Shown piece after piece: positions 8,423 through 15,692 of a stretch of DNA of 64,000 nt. How positions within the stretch are numbered: the first letter of the stretch is position 1; each line of letters starts with the position of its first letter. The position numbers were made by a program, and so were the translations under genes. The DNA comes from Devosia sp. 2618 (lineage in GTDB: Bacteria; Pseudomonadota; Alphaproteobacteria; Rhizobiales; Devosiaceae): positions 1,922,001 to 1,986,000 of the forward strand of contig NZ_JBEPOO010000001.1 of assembly GCF_040546815.1 (NCBI RefSeq), given 5' to 3'. The notes under the pieces were generated by a model that was given only the letters and a program-made list of their open reading frames with translations, ran no database searches and was not told the DNA's origin.

Positions 8423-9516
8423 GCTGCGGCTCCCAAGATGACGTGGCAGGCTTCGGGCGCAAAGCTGGCGCAAACGCGATCGCCGATTTTCCAGCTGGCG
8501 CCATGCGCGGCAGGCACATTGGCGGCAAGGCAGAGGCCGGTGTCGGTCTGGATTTCGAGATGGCGAGAACCACCCTGGAACGTGCTGCCGGCCACAGTTC
8601 CGGAGACGGCATTACTGCCCGGCTGGGACGTGTTGGGTCCAACGCTGACGGCGTCAGGCCGCACGACGAGGGCCAGTGGCGCTCCAGTAACAGCTCCTGC
8701 CAGAAGGCTTGGCGAGACCGTCGCGTCGAATGCCCCGAGATCGATTTGGCCGTTAGCCGGATCGGCCACCCTGCCCTCGAAGATATTGCCGCGTCCGATA
8801 AAGCCAGCGACGAAGCGCGTGGCCGGGCGGGCATAGATATCTTCAGGTATACCGACCTGTTCGATGCGTCCGTCGCGCATCACGACGACGCGATCTGAAA
8901 TGGCCAGCGCCTCTTCCTGGTCGTGCGTGACGAACAGCGTGGTGACGCCGAGCCGCTGCTGGATGTCCCGAATGGCATTACGCAGCTCAAGCCGAATGAC
9001 GGCATCGAGCGCACTCAGCGGCTCGTCGAGCAACAGCATTTGCGGATTGATAGCCAGTGCGCGAGCGATCGCGACGCGCTGCTGCTGGCCGCCACTCATC
9101 TGGTCAGGGAATTTGTCGCGCGCATGGGGCAGACCGACCAGCGTCAACAGTTCATCGACGCGGGCGGCTATTTCCGTTCTATGGCGGCGGGCGAGACGCA
9201 GACCGAAGGCGACGTTGTCGGCGGCGCTGAGATGGGGGAACAGCGCGTAGTTCTGGAACACCACGCCCATGCCACGGCGATGGGCCTGTTCGGACAGGAT
9301 ATTGCGGCCGCCAATGGTGACGGAACCGGCAGTCGGGGTTTCAAAACCAGCGATCAGGCGGAGCGTCGTCGTCTTGCCGCAGCCCGATGGACCAAGCAGC
9401 GAAACAAGCTCACCACGACCGATATCGAGATCGAGATGGCGCAACGCGTGTTGCGCATCAAACCGCTTGTCGAGCCCCTGGATCCGCACCCAGATATTGT
9501 CTTCAACCGCCGTCAC
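8419..9516 (-). CDS. ABC transporter ATP-binding protein (PotA/FbpC-like)
   Basis: A 365-residue ATPase. Walker A is GPSGCGKTT (residues 42-50), the signature is SGGQQ (141-145), Walker B is LLLDEP (161-166) and the switch histidine is in THDQEE. The C-terminal 100 residues look like a TOBE domain, as in the polyamine, iron and phosphonate importers. It powers uptake through the two downstream permeases. The start is a GTG at 9516 preceded by GAGG; no better ATG is available. It is the first gene of the five-gene operon, and the operator word at 9576-9587 lies 60 nt upstream of the start. Confidence 0.88.
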   Translation of the reverse strand: MTAVEDNIWVRIQGLDKRFDAQHALRHLDLDIGRGELVSLLGPSGCGKTTTLRLIAGFETPTAGSVTIGGRNILSEQAHRRGMGVVFQNYALFPHLSAADNVAFGLRLARRHRTEIAARVDELLTLVGLPHARDKFPDQMSGGQQQRVAIARALAINPQMLLLDEPLSALDAVIRLELRNAIRDIQQRLGVTTLFVTHDQEEALAISDRVVVMRDGRIEQVGIPEDIYARPATRFVAGFIGRGNIFEGRVADPANGQIDLGAFDATVSPSLLAGAVTGAPLALVVRPDAVSVGPNTSQPGSNAVSGTVAGSTFQGGSRHLEIQTDTGLCLAANVPAAHGASWKIGDRVCASFAPEACHVILGAAA

Positions 9517-9575
9517 GTAATGCCTCGCTTGGATAACGCGGCACCTTCAATCACGGGCGAATGACGGCCTCATGA

Positions 9576-9600
9576 CAATCTTCATATTATTCATACTATA
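9576..9600. promoter_or_regulatory. Divergent promoter/operator region of the importer operon and the SDR gene
   Basis: The word CAATCTTCATAT at 9576-9587 is the exact reverse complement of 12067-12078 in front of the GntR gene. Downstream AT-rich sequence holds -10-like TATATG on the plus strand, with TGACAA 18 nt upstream. The operator would overlap both divergent promoters. Binding by the GntR protein coded at 11281-12024 is inferred. Confidence 0.55.
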
Positions 9601-9701
9601 TGGAAAAGCGGGGTTTCCGCTGCGCTAACCAGTCGCAAAACGAGTGTCACAAAAGCTTGGTAACGGAGCGCGAAATCCCTTTTTTTTGCTGGACTGACGA
9701 C

Positions 9702-10475
9702 ATGACAACCAAGCGCTATGCCAACTACCCGAGCCTTGAGGATCGCAGCGTCTTCATCACCGGCGGCGCCAGCGGTATTGGCGAAAGCCTGGTGCGTAGC
9801 TTCGCCGCGCAAGGCGCAAAAGTGGGCTTCATCGATATCAATGAGGCGGCAGGCCACGGTTTGGTGGAGGAGATTGCCGCGAGTGGCGCGCGGGCTCCAA
9901 GTTTTATCGCGTGCGACTTGCGAGACGTCGACGCGCTGGCTTCTGCCATCGCATCAGTAGCAGGCAAACAGGGGCCGATTTCGGTGCTGTGCAACAATGC
10001 CGGCAATGATGACCGGCACCAGACGCTCGATATCGATGCTGCCTATTGGGACGACCGGATGGCGGTCAATCTGCGGCATCAGTTCTTCGCGGCCAAGGCC
10101 GTCATTCCGCAAATGCGACAGCTGGGCGGTGGCTCGATCATCAACTTCGGCTCGATCACCTGGATGGTCGGCGACGCCGATTGCCCGGCCTATGTGACCG
10201 CAAAGGCCGCTGTTTATGGCATGACGCGGGCGCTGGCGCGCGAGTTCGGCCCCGCCGCCATTCGTGTCAATTGTCTCGTGCCTGGCTGGGTGATGACCGA
10301 GCGGCAGAAGGCGCTGTGGGTCAACGAGTCGGGCGAAAAGCAGATCGACGAGCGGCAATGCCTGACCAAGCGGCTCGTGCCAGACGACATTGCGCGCATG
10401 GCGCTGTTTCTGGCGGCCGACGACAGCGCGATGTGCACCAGCCAGCAGTATATCGTCGATGGGGGCTGGGTTTAG
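9702..10475 (+). CDS. SDR family oxidoreductase of the importer regulon
   Basis: A 257-residue classical SDR with cofactor loop GGASGIG (residues 21-27), LCNNAGN near residue 100, and catalytic S151, Y164, K168 (YVTAK). It probably oxidises or reduces a hydroxyl of the imported compound after dephosphorylation (inference). I chose the ATG at 9702; an ATG at 9600 would add 34 residues with no SDR similarity and would start inside the operator region. The gene is divergent from the importer operon and convergent with the phosphatase gene: the two stop codons overlap by two nt (10472-10475). Confidence 0.85.
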   Translation: MTTKRYANYPSLEDRSVFITGGASGIGESLVRSFAAQGAKVGFIDINEAAGHGLVEEIAASGARAPSFIACDLRDVDALASAIASVAGKQGPISVLCNNAGNDDRHQTLDIDAAYWDDRMAVNLRHQFFAAKAVIPQMRQLGGGSIINFGSITWMVGDADCPAYVTAKAAVYGMTRALAREFGPAAIRVNCLVPGWVMTERQKALWVNESGEKQIDERQCLTKRLVPDDIARMALFLAADDSAMCTSQQYIVDGGWV

Positions 10476-11281
10476 GAGCCGAGCAGCGAACCGCCGGTCC
10501 AGAACTGGGTCTGGGCGACTTCGGACAGGCTGGTTTGCAGAGCGCGTGCGGAGGCCAGAACGGGCTGGCCCTGCGTGAAATCACGATCCAGCGCGAAAGG
10601 CATGGACCAGCCGCCAGCTTCCTCCACCAGCAATAAGCCGGCTAGGACATCCCAACTATAGAGGTGTTCTTCGACATAGCCATCGATACGGCGACAGGCG
10701 ACTTGTGCAAGCCCCAGGGCGGCGGAGCCTTGCTGGACGAAACTGAAGCCTGCGGAAAGCGCTCGATCGAGCAGCGCAACATAACGCGACTGCGGCAGCT
10801 TGGTTGAATAGCCGATGTCGATCACGGCGCGCCCTGGCGCAGTGACCTGTGAGGCGCGGATCGGTTGGCCGTTGAGACTTGCGCCTTCGCCGCGACGCGC
10901 GGCGAACAGTTCGGCGGTGGCTGGATTGTAGACGACGCCAAACTCGACTGTCCCATCGGCGACGAAAGCCACCGAGATGGCGAAATGGGCGATCCCACGG
11001 GCGAAGTTCTGCGTGCCGTCGATGGGGTCGACTACCCACATGGCTGAGGCGCCCTGCCCGAGGCTTTCCTCGGTCAGAATGCCGTCATCGGGAAAGGCGC
11101 GGCGCAGTTCGTCCTGAAACAGTGCGTCGATCTGCAGATCCACATTGGTGACCAGATCGTGGCGACCCTTTTCGCTAATCTCCACGCTCGTCGAGCGGAA
11201 ACCGGCCAATGCCAATGCGCCAGCCCTCTGGCACAAGGCGTGCGTTGCCGCGTAGCGAGCGTCAATCTCGGAGCGGTGCAT
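10472..11281 (-). CDS. Inositol monophosphatase family phosphatase
   Basis: A 269-residue member of the Li+-sensitive phosphatase family. The metal site is complete: E71 (ILTEES), D85 and D88 (WVVDPIDGT), and D211 in YSWDVLAG. Known activities are hydrolysis of inositol 1-phosphate, fructose 1,6-bisphosphate, histidinol phosphate or similar sugar monophosphates. The ATG at 11281 shares one base with the GntR stop codon, so the two are coupled. The context (importer, MBL hydrolase, SDR) suggests it dephosphorylates an imported phosphosugar rather than acting in inositol synthesis (inference). The exact substrate is unknown. Confidence 0.85.
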   Translation of the reverse strand: MHRSEIDARYAATHALCQRAGALALAGFRSTSVEISEKGRHDLVTNVDLQIDALFQDELRRAFPDDGILTEESLGQGASAMWVVDPIDGTQNFARGIAHFAISVAFVADGTVEFGVVYNPATAELFAARRGEGASLNGQPIRASQVTAPGRAVIDIGYSTKLPQSRYVALLDRALSAGFSFVQQGSAALGLAQVACRRIDGYVEEHLYSWDVLAGLLLVEEAGGWSMPFALDRDFTQGQPVLASARALQTSLSEVAQTQFWTGGSLLGS

Positions 11282-12024
11282 CAGATCTCTGCCCGGGCTT
11301 CGCGACGCGTCGAGAGCGACCGCGTGACGTCGTCTTCGGCCTCATCGAGCAGCACAAGCACCGCCGCGCTAGCACCGGTGGCGTCGCCGTTGGTGATGCA
11401 ATCGATCACCTGGCGATGCAGCGGCAATGATGGACGTTGGCCGCCTGGGTTGTCGTCGGTAAGGCGGAAGCTCATCACCAGCGCGGTTTCGATGACCGAA
11501 GCCAGCGAGCCGAACAGTTCGTTGCCAGTCATCCGCAAAATGGCCTGATGGAAGGCGAGGTCGGGCTCGGCGAAGCGGATGCTGTCGTCGGCAAACTGCT
11601 CCATCTGAGAAAAATGCTCCTCTAGGAGGGCAATATGTTCGGCCGTGGCGCGATTGGCGGCAAGAGCGGCGGCGGCTGGTTCGATGGCGCGGCGTAGCTC
11701 AAAGATCGCCTTGGCCTCCTCGGCCTTGACGCCGGCGGCAAAACGCCAGTTGAGCACGTCAGGATCGAGGAAATTCCACTCCTGACGTGGGCGCACGCGG
11801 GTACCCGTCTTGGGGCGCGATTCGACCATGCCCTTGGCGGCTAGAACTTTGACAACTTCGCGGATGACTGTGCGGCTGACGCCAAACTGCGTGCTCCAGT
11901 CATCGGCATTGGGTAGGGCCGCACCCGGCACAATATCGCCGCGCACGATACTCTGACCCAATTGCGTCAGCACCATTGCATGCAAGCCCCCTGCCGCAAC
12001 CGGCCGCCCTTTGGGAATCGTCAT
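11281..12024 (-). CDS. GntR/FadR-family transcriptional regulator (FCD effector domain)
   Basis: A 247-residue regulator. Residues about 14-80 form the winged helix (IVRGDIVPGAALPNADDW, FGVSRTVIREVVKVLAAKGM, KTGTRVRPR). The rest is an all-helical FCD ligand domain (LRRAIEPAAAALAA, DLAFHQAILRMTGN, LHRQVIDCI) with the histidines that usually bind a metal. FCD regulators respond to sugar acids, organic acids or related metabolites. It forms an operon with the phosphatase. The word ATATGAAGATTG at 12067-12078 in its own promoter recurs upstream of the importer operon, which points to autoregulation and control of the whole cassette (inference). Confidence 0.88.
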   Translation of the reverse strand: MTIPKGRPVAAGGLHAMVLTQLGQSIVRGDIVPGAALPNADDWSTQFGVSRTVIREVVKVLAAKGMVESRPKTGTRVRPRQEWNFLDPDVLNWRFAAGVKAEEAKAIFELRRAIEPAAAALAANRATAEHIALLEEHFSQMEQFADDSIRFAEPDLAFHQAILRMTGNELFGSLASVIETALVMSFRLTDDNPGGQRPSLPLHRQVIDCITNGDATGASAAVLVLLDEAEDDVTRSLSTRREARAEI

Positions 12025-12066
12025 CAGTCCTCACATCGTGTCGAATGGCGGCACTATGGTTATATC

Positions 12067-12078
12067 ATATGAAGATTG
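12067..12078. promoter_or_regulatory. Candidate GntR autoregulatory operator
   Basis: ATATGAAGATTG sits 43-54 nt upstream of the GntR start, next to the short palindrome TCATATGA (12065-12072). The same 12 nt, inverted, occur at 9576-9587; allowing one mismatch the match extends to 15 nt. Confidence 0.5.
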
Positions 12079-12195
12079 ATTGACGGACGTGCGGTTTGTT
12101 TGGGAGGGCAATCGGCCACCAGACCGAAGGTTTAGCTGATACCCGACAGCAGCCGTCTGGGCTGTCACAAGGAACATAAATGTCATGGGGGAAAG

Positions 12196-12287
12196 TGGCG
12201 GAGAGGAAGGGATTCGAACCCTCGAGAAGCGATAAAACCTCTGCGCCCTTAGCAGGGGCGTGCCTTCGACCACTCGGCCACCTCTCC
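12196..12287 (-). tRNA. tRNA-Ser (anticodon GCU), CCA encoded
   Basis: Read on the minus strand, the acceptor stem GGAGAGG (12287-12281) pairs with CCTCTCC (12206-12200), followed by discriminator G and an encoded CCA. The D loop, the TpsiC arm with GGTTCGAATCC and a long variable arm are visible. The anticodon loop reads CTGCTAA, giving GCT, which decodes AGC/AGU. The long variable arm and the 92-nt size fit a serine tRNA. Confidence 0.95.
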
Positions 12288-12427
12288 GGCACAGGGTGGA
12301 TACACGGGCAAAGCGCGGATGCGCAAGGGGTATTATCTCGATAGCGGCATTTTCCCCAAGGCAACCCGATCCGGTTGACACTGACTCAGGACCCCGATTT
12401 AAGCTTTGTTAACTTGGGAGAACTCCA

Positions 12428-13126
12428 TTGCTTAAAGTTCTTAGCGCCTCAGCTACTTTCGCCGTTCTCAGCGTTTCGGGGGTGATGGCGCAGAACCTGT
12501 CGCTGTCGCAGGCAGATCCGATTGCCATGGGCACCTCGGATTTCTCCTGGACCGGCTTTTATGCCGGCGTGAACGGCGGGTATGGCTGGGGCAACCTAAC
12601 AACCACCAATCTCGACGAGCACGAAACGTTTGACGTGAACGGGGGCATTGGCGGCGTACAAGTCGGCTATAACCAAGATTTCGGCGGTTTCGTGCTCGGC
12701 ATAGAAGCTGACTTTGGCATTAGCAACGTCACGAAATCGGTGGATTTTTATGACCAGGGGATCTTCTTTGGCACCGCCACCAACGGGGTGAGAAATCTTG
12801 CAACTGTCAGGGGCCGAGCTGGTGTGGCGATCGATCGCCTGCTGCCCTACATTACCGGTGGCCTGGCAGTGGGCTCAGGGCAACTACAGTATAATCTGCT
12901 TGGGGAAACCTTCGGCAGCACACAAACCCACGTTGGCTGGTCGCTCGGTGCCGGTTTGGAATATGCGGTGAGCGACAGGCTGACCGTCCGGGCTGAGTAT
13001 CTCTATACCGACCTTGGAACTGCCCACTATGACGCCGCATCGAAGCCACCTTTTTTTTTAGGAACCCCCTTCGACAACAAGATCAATTTCGGCACTGTTC
13101 GCGGCGGGATCAACTTCAAGTTCTAG
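12428..13126 (+). CDS. Outer-membrane beta-barrel protein (Omp25/Omp31-like porin family)
   Basis: A 232-residue secreted protein. Residues 1-21 are a signal peptide ending at GVMAQN. The motif WTGFYAGVNGGYGWG and the closing pattern GLEYAVSDRLTVRAEYLYTD, with a C-terminal phenylalanine (GGINFKF), are typical of the eight-stranded Omp25-type barrels of rhizobia and Brucella. It would sit in the outer membrane. No ATG is available near the signal peptide; the TTG at 12428 with GGGAG eight nt upstream is the best start. It is a single gene followed by a hairpin shared with the convergent GST gene. Confidence 0.82.
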   Translation: MLKVLSASATFAVLSVSGVMAQNLSLSQADPIAMGTSDFSWTGFYAGVNGGYGWGNLTTTNLDEHETFDVNGGIGGVQVGYNQDFGGFVLGIEADFGISNVTKSVDFYDQGIFFGTATNGVRNLATVRGRAGVAIDRLLPYITGGLAVGSGQLQYNLLGETFGSTQTHVGWSLGAGLEYAVSDRLTVRAEYLYTDLGTAHYDAASKPPFFLGTPFDNKINFGTVRGGINFKF

Positions 13127-13138
13127 CCTCACGCAGGA

Positions 13139-13169
13139 GATTGGGTCCGGGATTTGCCCGAACCCAATC
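13139..13169. terminator. Bidirectional terminator-like hairpin
   Basis: Arms 13139-13151 and 13157-13169 pair over 13 bp with one mismatch and a five-nt loop. It sits between the convergent barrel gene and GST gene. A U-run is poor on both sides, so termination is likely but not certain. Confidence 0.6.
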
Positions 13170-13180
13170 GTTGGTGTCGA

Positions 13181-13879
13181 TCAGCGCTGATTGAACAGGA
13201 TCTTTTGCGCTTCCTTGTCGTCGGCAAGGCTCTTGGCGGTGGCGTCTTTACCCCAGGCGAGGCCGCGTTCGACGGCGGGGCGGGCATTGAGGCGTTCGAT
13301 CCAGGCGACGACGTTGGGATATTCAGCCTTGGTGATGCCGTAGCGTTCCCAGGCCTGGGCCCAGCCGATGGCGGCGATGTCCGCGATCGAATATTCGCCG
13401 GTGATGAAATCCTTGCCTTCGAGCTGGGTGTTCAGCACGCGGAACAGACGATGGGTTTCATCGGTGTAGCGCTTCTGGGCGTAGGGGATTTTCTCGGGCG
13501 CGTAGACGTTGAAGTGGTTGTTCTGACCCAGCATTGGACCGAAGCCGCCGACCTGCCAGAACAGCCACTCATCGACCTTGACCTGCGCGCGCGGGTCGGT
13601 GGGATAGAGTTGGCCGAACTTGAGGCCGAGATATTTCAGGATCGCGCCGGACTCAAAAATGGAGATGGATTCGCCGCCCGGACCTTCTGGGTCGACGATG
13701 GCGGGAATCTTGTTGTTTGGCGAAATCTTGAGGAATTCGGGCGTGAACTGATCACCCTTGCCGATGTCGATGCGGTGGTAGTTCCACGGCACACCGAGCT
13801 CTTCGAGCATGATGTGGACCTTCTGGCCATTGGGGGTGGGCAGCGAAAAGGCCTCGATTGGCTTGGTCTGGGTGGTCAT
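13181..13879 (-). CDS. Glutathione S-transferase family protein (YfcG/YghU-like)
   Basis: A 232-residue GST. The N-terminal thioredoxin-fold domain shows FSLPTPNGQKVHIMLEELG, NKIPAIVDPEG and ESGAILKYL (glutathione-binding NKIPA and ES motifs). The helical C-terminal domain contains FITGEYSIADIAAIGWA with the N-capping motif. The overall length and the TPNGQKV start resemble the Nu-class YfcG/YghU disulfide-bond oxidoreductases. It acts in the cytosol on glutathione-dependent redox or detoxification reactions. I chose the ATG at 13879; an upstream start at 13912 adds 11 low-complexity residues. Single gene. Confidence 0.85.
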   Translation of the reverse strand: MTTQTKPIEAFSLPTPNGQKVHIMLEELGVPWNYHRIDIGKGDQFTPEFLKISPNNKIPAIVDPEGPGGESISIFESGAILKYLGLKFGQLYPTDPRAQVKVDEWLFWQVGGFGPMLGQNNHFNVYAPEKIPYAQKRYTDETHRLFRVLNTQLEGKDFITGEYSIADIAAIGWAQAWERYGITKAEYPNVVAWIERLNARPAVERGLAWGKDATAKSLADDKEAQKILFNQR

Positions 13880-13981
13880 GGACGATTCCGTTGGTTGGTT
13901 CGACGTTTGCACCAGATATATCGGTCATTTACGATGAAGGGCAAGGCGTGTCGGCGCCCTGCCCTTTTGTTGTCGCTGTGA

Positions 13982-14422
13982 TCATGCGCGACGCAGAACC
14001 ATCTGCGGATTGCCATTGCCGCGCATGGCGGACGACACGCCGCGCAAGTCCACGGTCGACACCACACGCTGGCGGAGCGCCGCGAACATGAAGGTCGGCG
14101 TGACGTTCACCGGCTCGTCGAAATTGATGGTCACCTTGTAGGTGGCCATATCGCTGAGCATCTGCACGCCGATCAACATGCCGGTGAAAGGCTGATCGAG
14201 GTAGAGCCCACTGACGCGCATGCCGACCTGCCAGGGAGAGACGATGCGATCGGGCAAGGCGGCACGGGCAGTGTTCCAGTCGCGATAGCCGTGCGAGCGG
14301 GCAACCACTTCGAGGGCAGCACCATGGGACAGGGTTTCGCCAGCATCGGCGCGCTGTAAACGCAGGGCCTTGGCTTCGGATTTGAGGGTTTGGGCGGATG
14401 GGGTATCGAGCGAAAACGACAT
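13982..14422 (-). CDS. Conserved protein with glyoxalase-superfamily-associated N-terminal domain
   Basis: A 146-residue cytosolic protein. The N-terminal third (LKSEAKALRLQ, ETLSHGAALEVVARSHGYRDWN) matches a helical domain often found in proteins annotated as glyoxalase superfamily. The rest (YLDQPFTGMLIGVQ, YKVTINFDEPVNV) is a beta-rich region without recognisable metal ligands of a true glyoxalase. Its function is unknown. Single gene with its start ATG at 14422. Confidence 0.6.
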   Translation of the reverse strand: MSFSLDTPSAQTLKSEAKALRLQRADAGETLSHGAALEVVARSHGYRDWNTARAALPDRIVSPWQVGMRVSGLYLDQPFTGMLIGVQMLSDMATYKVTINFDEPVNVTPTFMFAALRQRVVSTVDLRGVSSAMRGNGNPQMVLRRA

Positions 14423-14750
14423 GACTTAGGTCCTCTCATTTGCAATGAGGCGACTATTCCATGGGGGCTCGCGTTGCCATGATGCGCCTTGCAAGGATGA
14501 ACCGTTGGTTCGTTCTCAAGCTTGGGTCTGGACTTCACCATCGGATTTGCATCCGGCGAGCGGCGGGTGCCAGCGACCTGAGACGGATATGATCCTCCGT
14601 ACCTATTTTGTCAACTACAGCGCCCTGTCGATCAATTGGGGTGATGAGGCGATCAAGTGAAAACGTTGGGCAGACGCGGGGATGCGGGGTATGGGCTGAT
14701 GTTTGAGGGTTTGCCCGGCCCATGCCGGTCGTGATGGGGTTGTAGATCAG
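14423..14750. other. Intergenic region without a recognisable gene
   Basis: About 330 nt between the preceding minus-strand gene and the TSUP gene. I see no convincing ORF, tRNA or strong terminator; it presumably holds both divergent promoters. Confidence 0.5.
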
Positions 14751-15524
14751 ATGATTATCGAGACGCTGTTCCTGCTGATTGCCGGCCTGTTGGGTGGCGC
14801 GGTCAATTCGCTGGCCGGAGGTGGCTCGTTCATCGTGTTCCCCGCTCTGCTCGCCGTTGGCGTGCCGCCGGTGATCGCCAATGCGTCCAACACCTATGCA
14901 GCCCTGCCCGGCTATGCCAGCGGCGCGTATGGCTATTGGCATGCCATGGTCAAGTACAAGGACCGGCTGGTGCTCTACACGATCATGGCCGCCGTGTTTG
15001 GCTATGTCGGCGCGGAACTGCTGCTGGTCGTGTCGGACGAGCAGTTCGGACTGGTCGTGCCATGGCTGATGGCCTTTGCCGTGCTGCTGTTTATTTTCGG
15101 CAACCAGATCAATGGCTTTGTCGCGGCGCGTAGTGGTGGTCGGCGCGGCATGAAGCTGCTGGGCAGCGGGCTGCTGCTGCTGTTCCTCGCCGGTGTCTGC
15201 GTCTATGGCGGGTTCTTCAATGCGGGCCTTGGCATCTTGCTGCTGGCCTTTCTGGCAACGGCCGGGATGAGCGATATCCACGCGATGAACGGGCTGAAGC
15301 TTTACGTTTCGGCTGTCGTTGCGCTGGTGGCGGTGGCGCGGTTTGCGTTCAGCGGCTCGATCGACTGGTACCACGGCTCGATTGCGCTGGTTGGCGTGGT
15401 GATCGGCGGCTATGTGGCAGCCAAGAACGCCCATCGCATTCCCACCCAGTGGATCCGATATGCAGTCATTGTATATGGGGTCTTCATGACCGGGTATTTC
15501 TTTTGGGGCGCTTATTTTTCGTGA
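14751..15524 (+). CDS. TSUP (TauE/SafE) family membrane transporter
   Basis: A 257-residue integral membrane protein. The first segments show the TSUP signature GLLGGAVNSLAGGGSFIVFPALLA and a second copy later (GVCVYGGFFNAGLGILLLAFLA), reflecting the internal repeat of about eight membrane helices. Family members export sulfite, sulfoacetate or other sulfur or organic anions. The ATG at 14751 begins directly at the membrane segment; a longer start at 14703 adds only 16 unrelated residues. The adjacent molybdopterin oxidoreductase is on the other strand, so a joint sulfur role is possible but not shown. Confidence 0.85.
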   Translation: MIIETLFLLIAGLLGGAVNSLAGGGSFIVFPALLAVGVPPVIANASNTYAALPGYASGAYGYWHAMVKYKDRLVLYTIMAAVFGYVGAELLLVVSDEQFGLVVPWLMAFAVLLFIFGNQINGFVAARSGGRRGMKLLGSGLLLLFLAGVCVYGGFFNAGLGILLLAFLATAGMSDIHAMNGLKLYVSAVVALVAVARFAFSGSIDWYHGSIALVGVVIGGYVAAKNAHRIPTQWIRYAVIVYGVFMTGYFFWGAYFS

Positions 15525-15557
15525 GGGGCCGAAACCCTAGTCGACACCGTGTTCCTT

Positions 15558-15639
15558 CGTCATTGCCCGGCTTGTCCGGGCAATCCATGCTTCAGCAGAT
15601 GTGGAGAGATGGATTACCCGGACAAGCCGGGTAATGACG
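15558..15639. repeat. Intergenic inverted repeat with 31-nt arms
   Basis: Arms at 15558-15588 and 15609-15639 are inverted copies with 29 of 31 positions identical; the two differences still pair as G-U in RNA. Ends are CGTCATT...AATGACG. It lies just after the TSUP gene and before the oxidoreductase gene end. It resembles mobile REP/RIME-type palindromes of rhizobial genomes. Confidence 0.8.
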
Positions 15640-15692
15640 ATGGGACAAAAATAGCGCCCCTTGGCCTGCTCCACTCCCGTCACTCATCCCAA

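Noticed and set aside
4906..9516. Ferric-iron uptake system
   Set aside because: The binding protein resembles the family that includes Fe3+ binders, but no iron-ligand tyrosines were recognised and the neighbours are phosphate-ester enzymes, so iron was not assigned.
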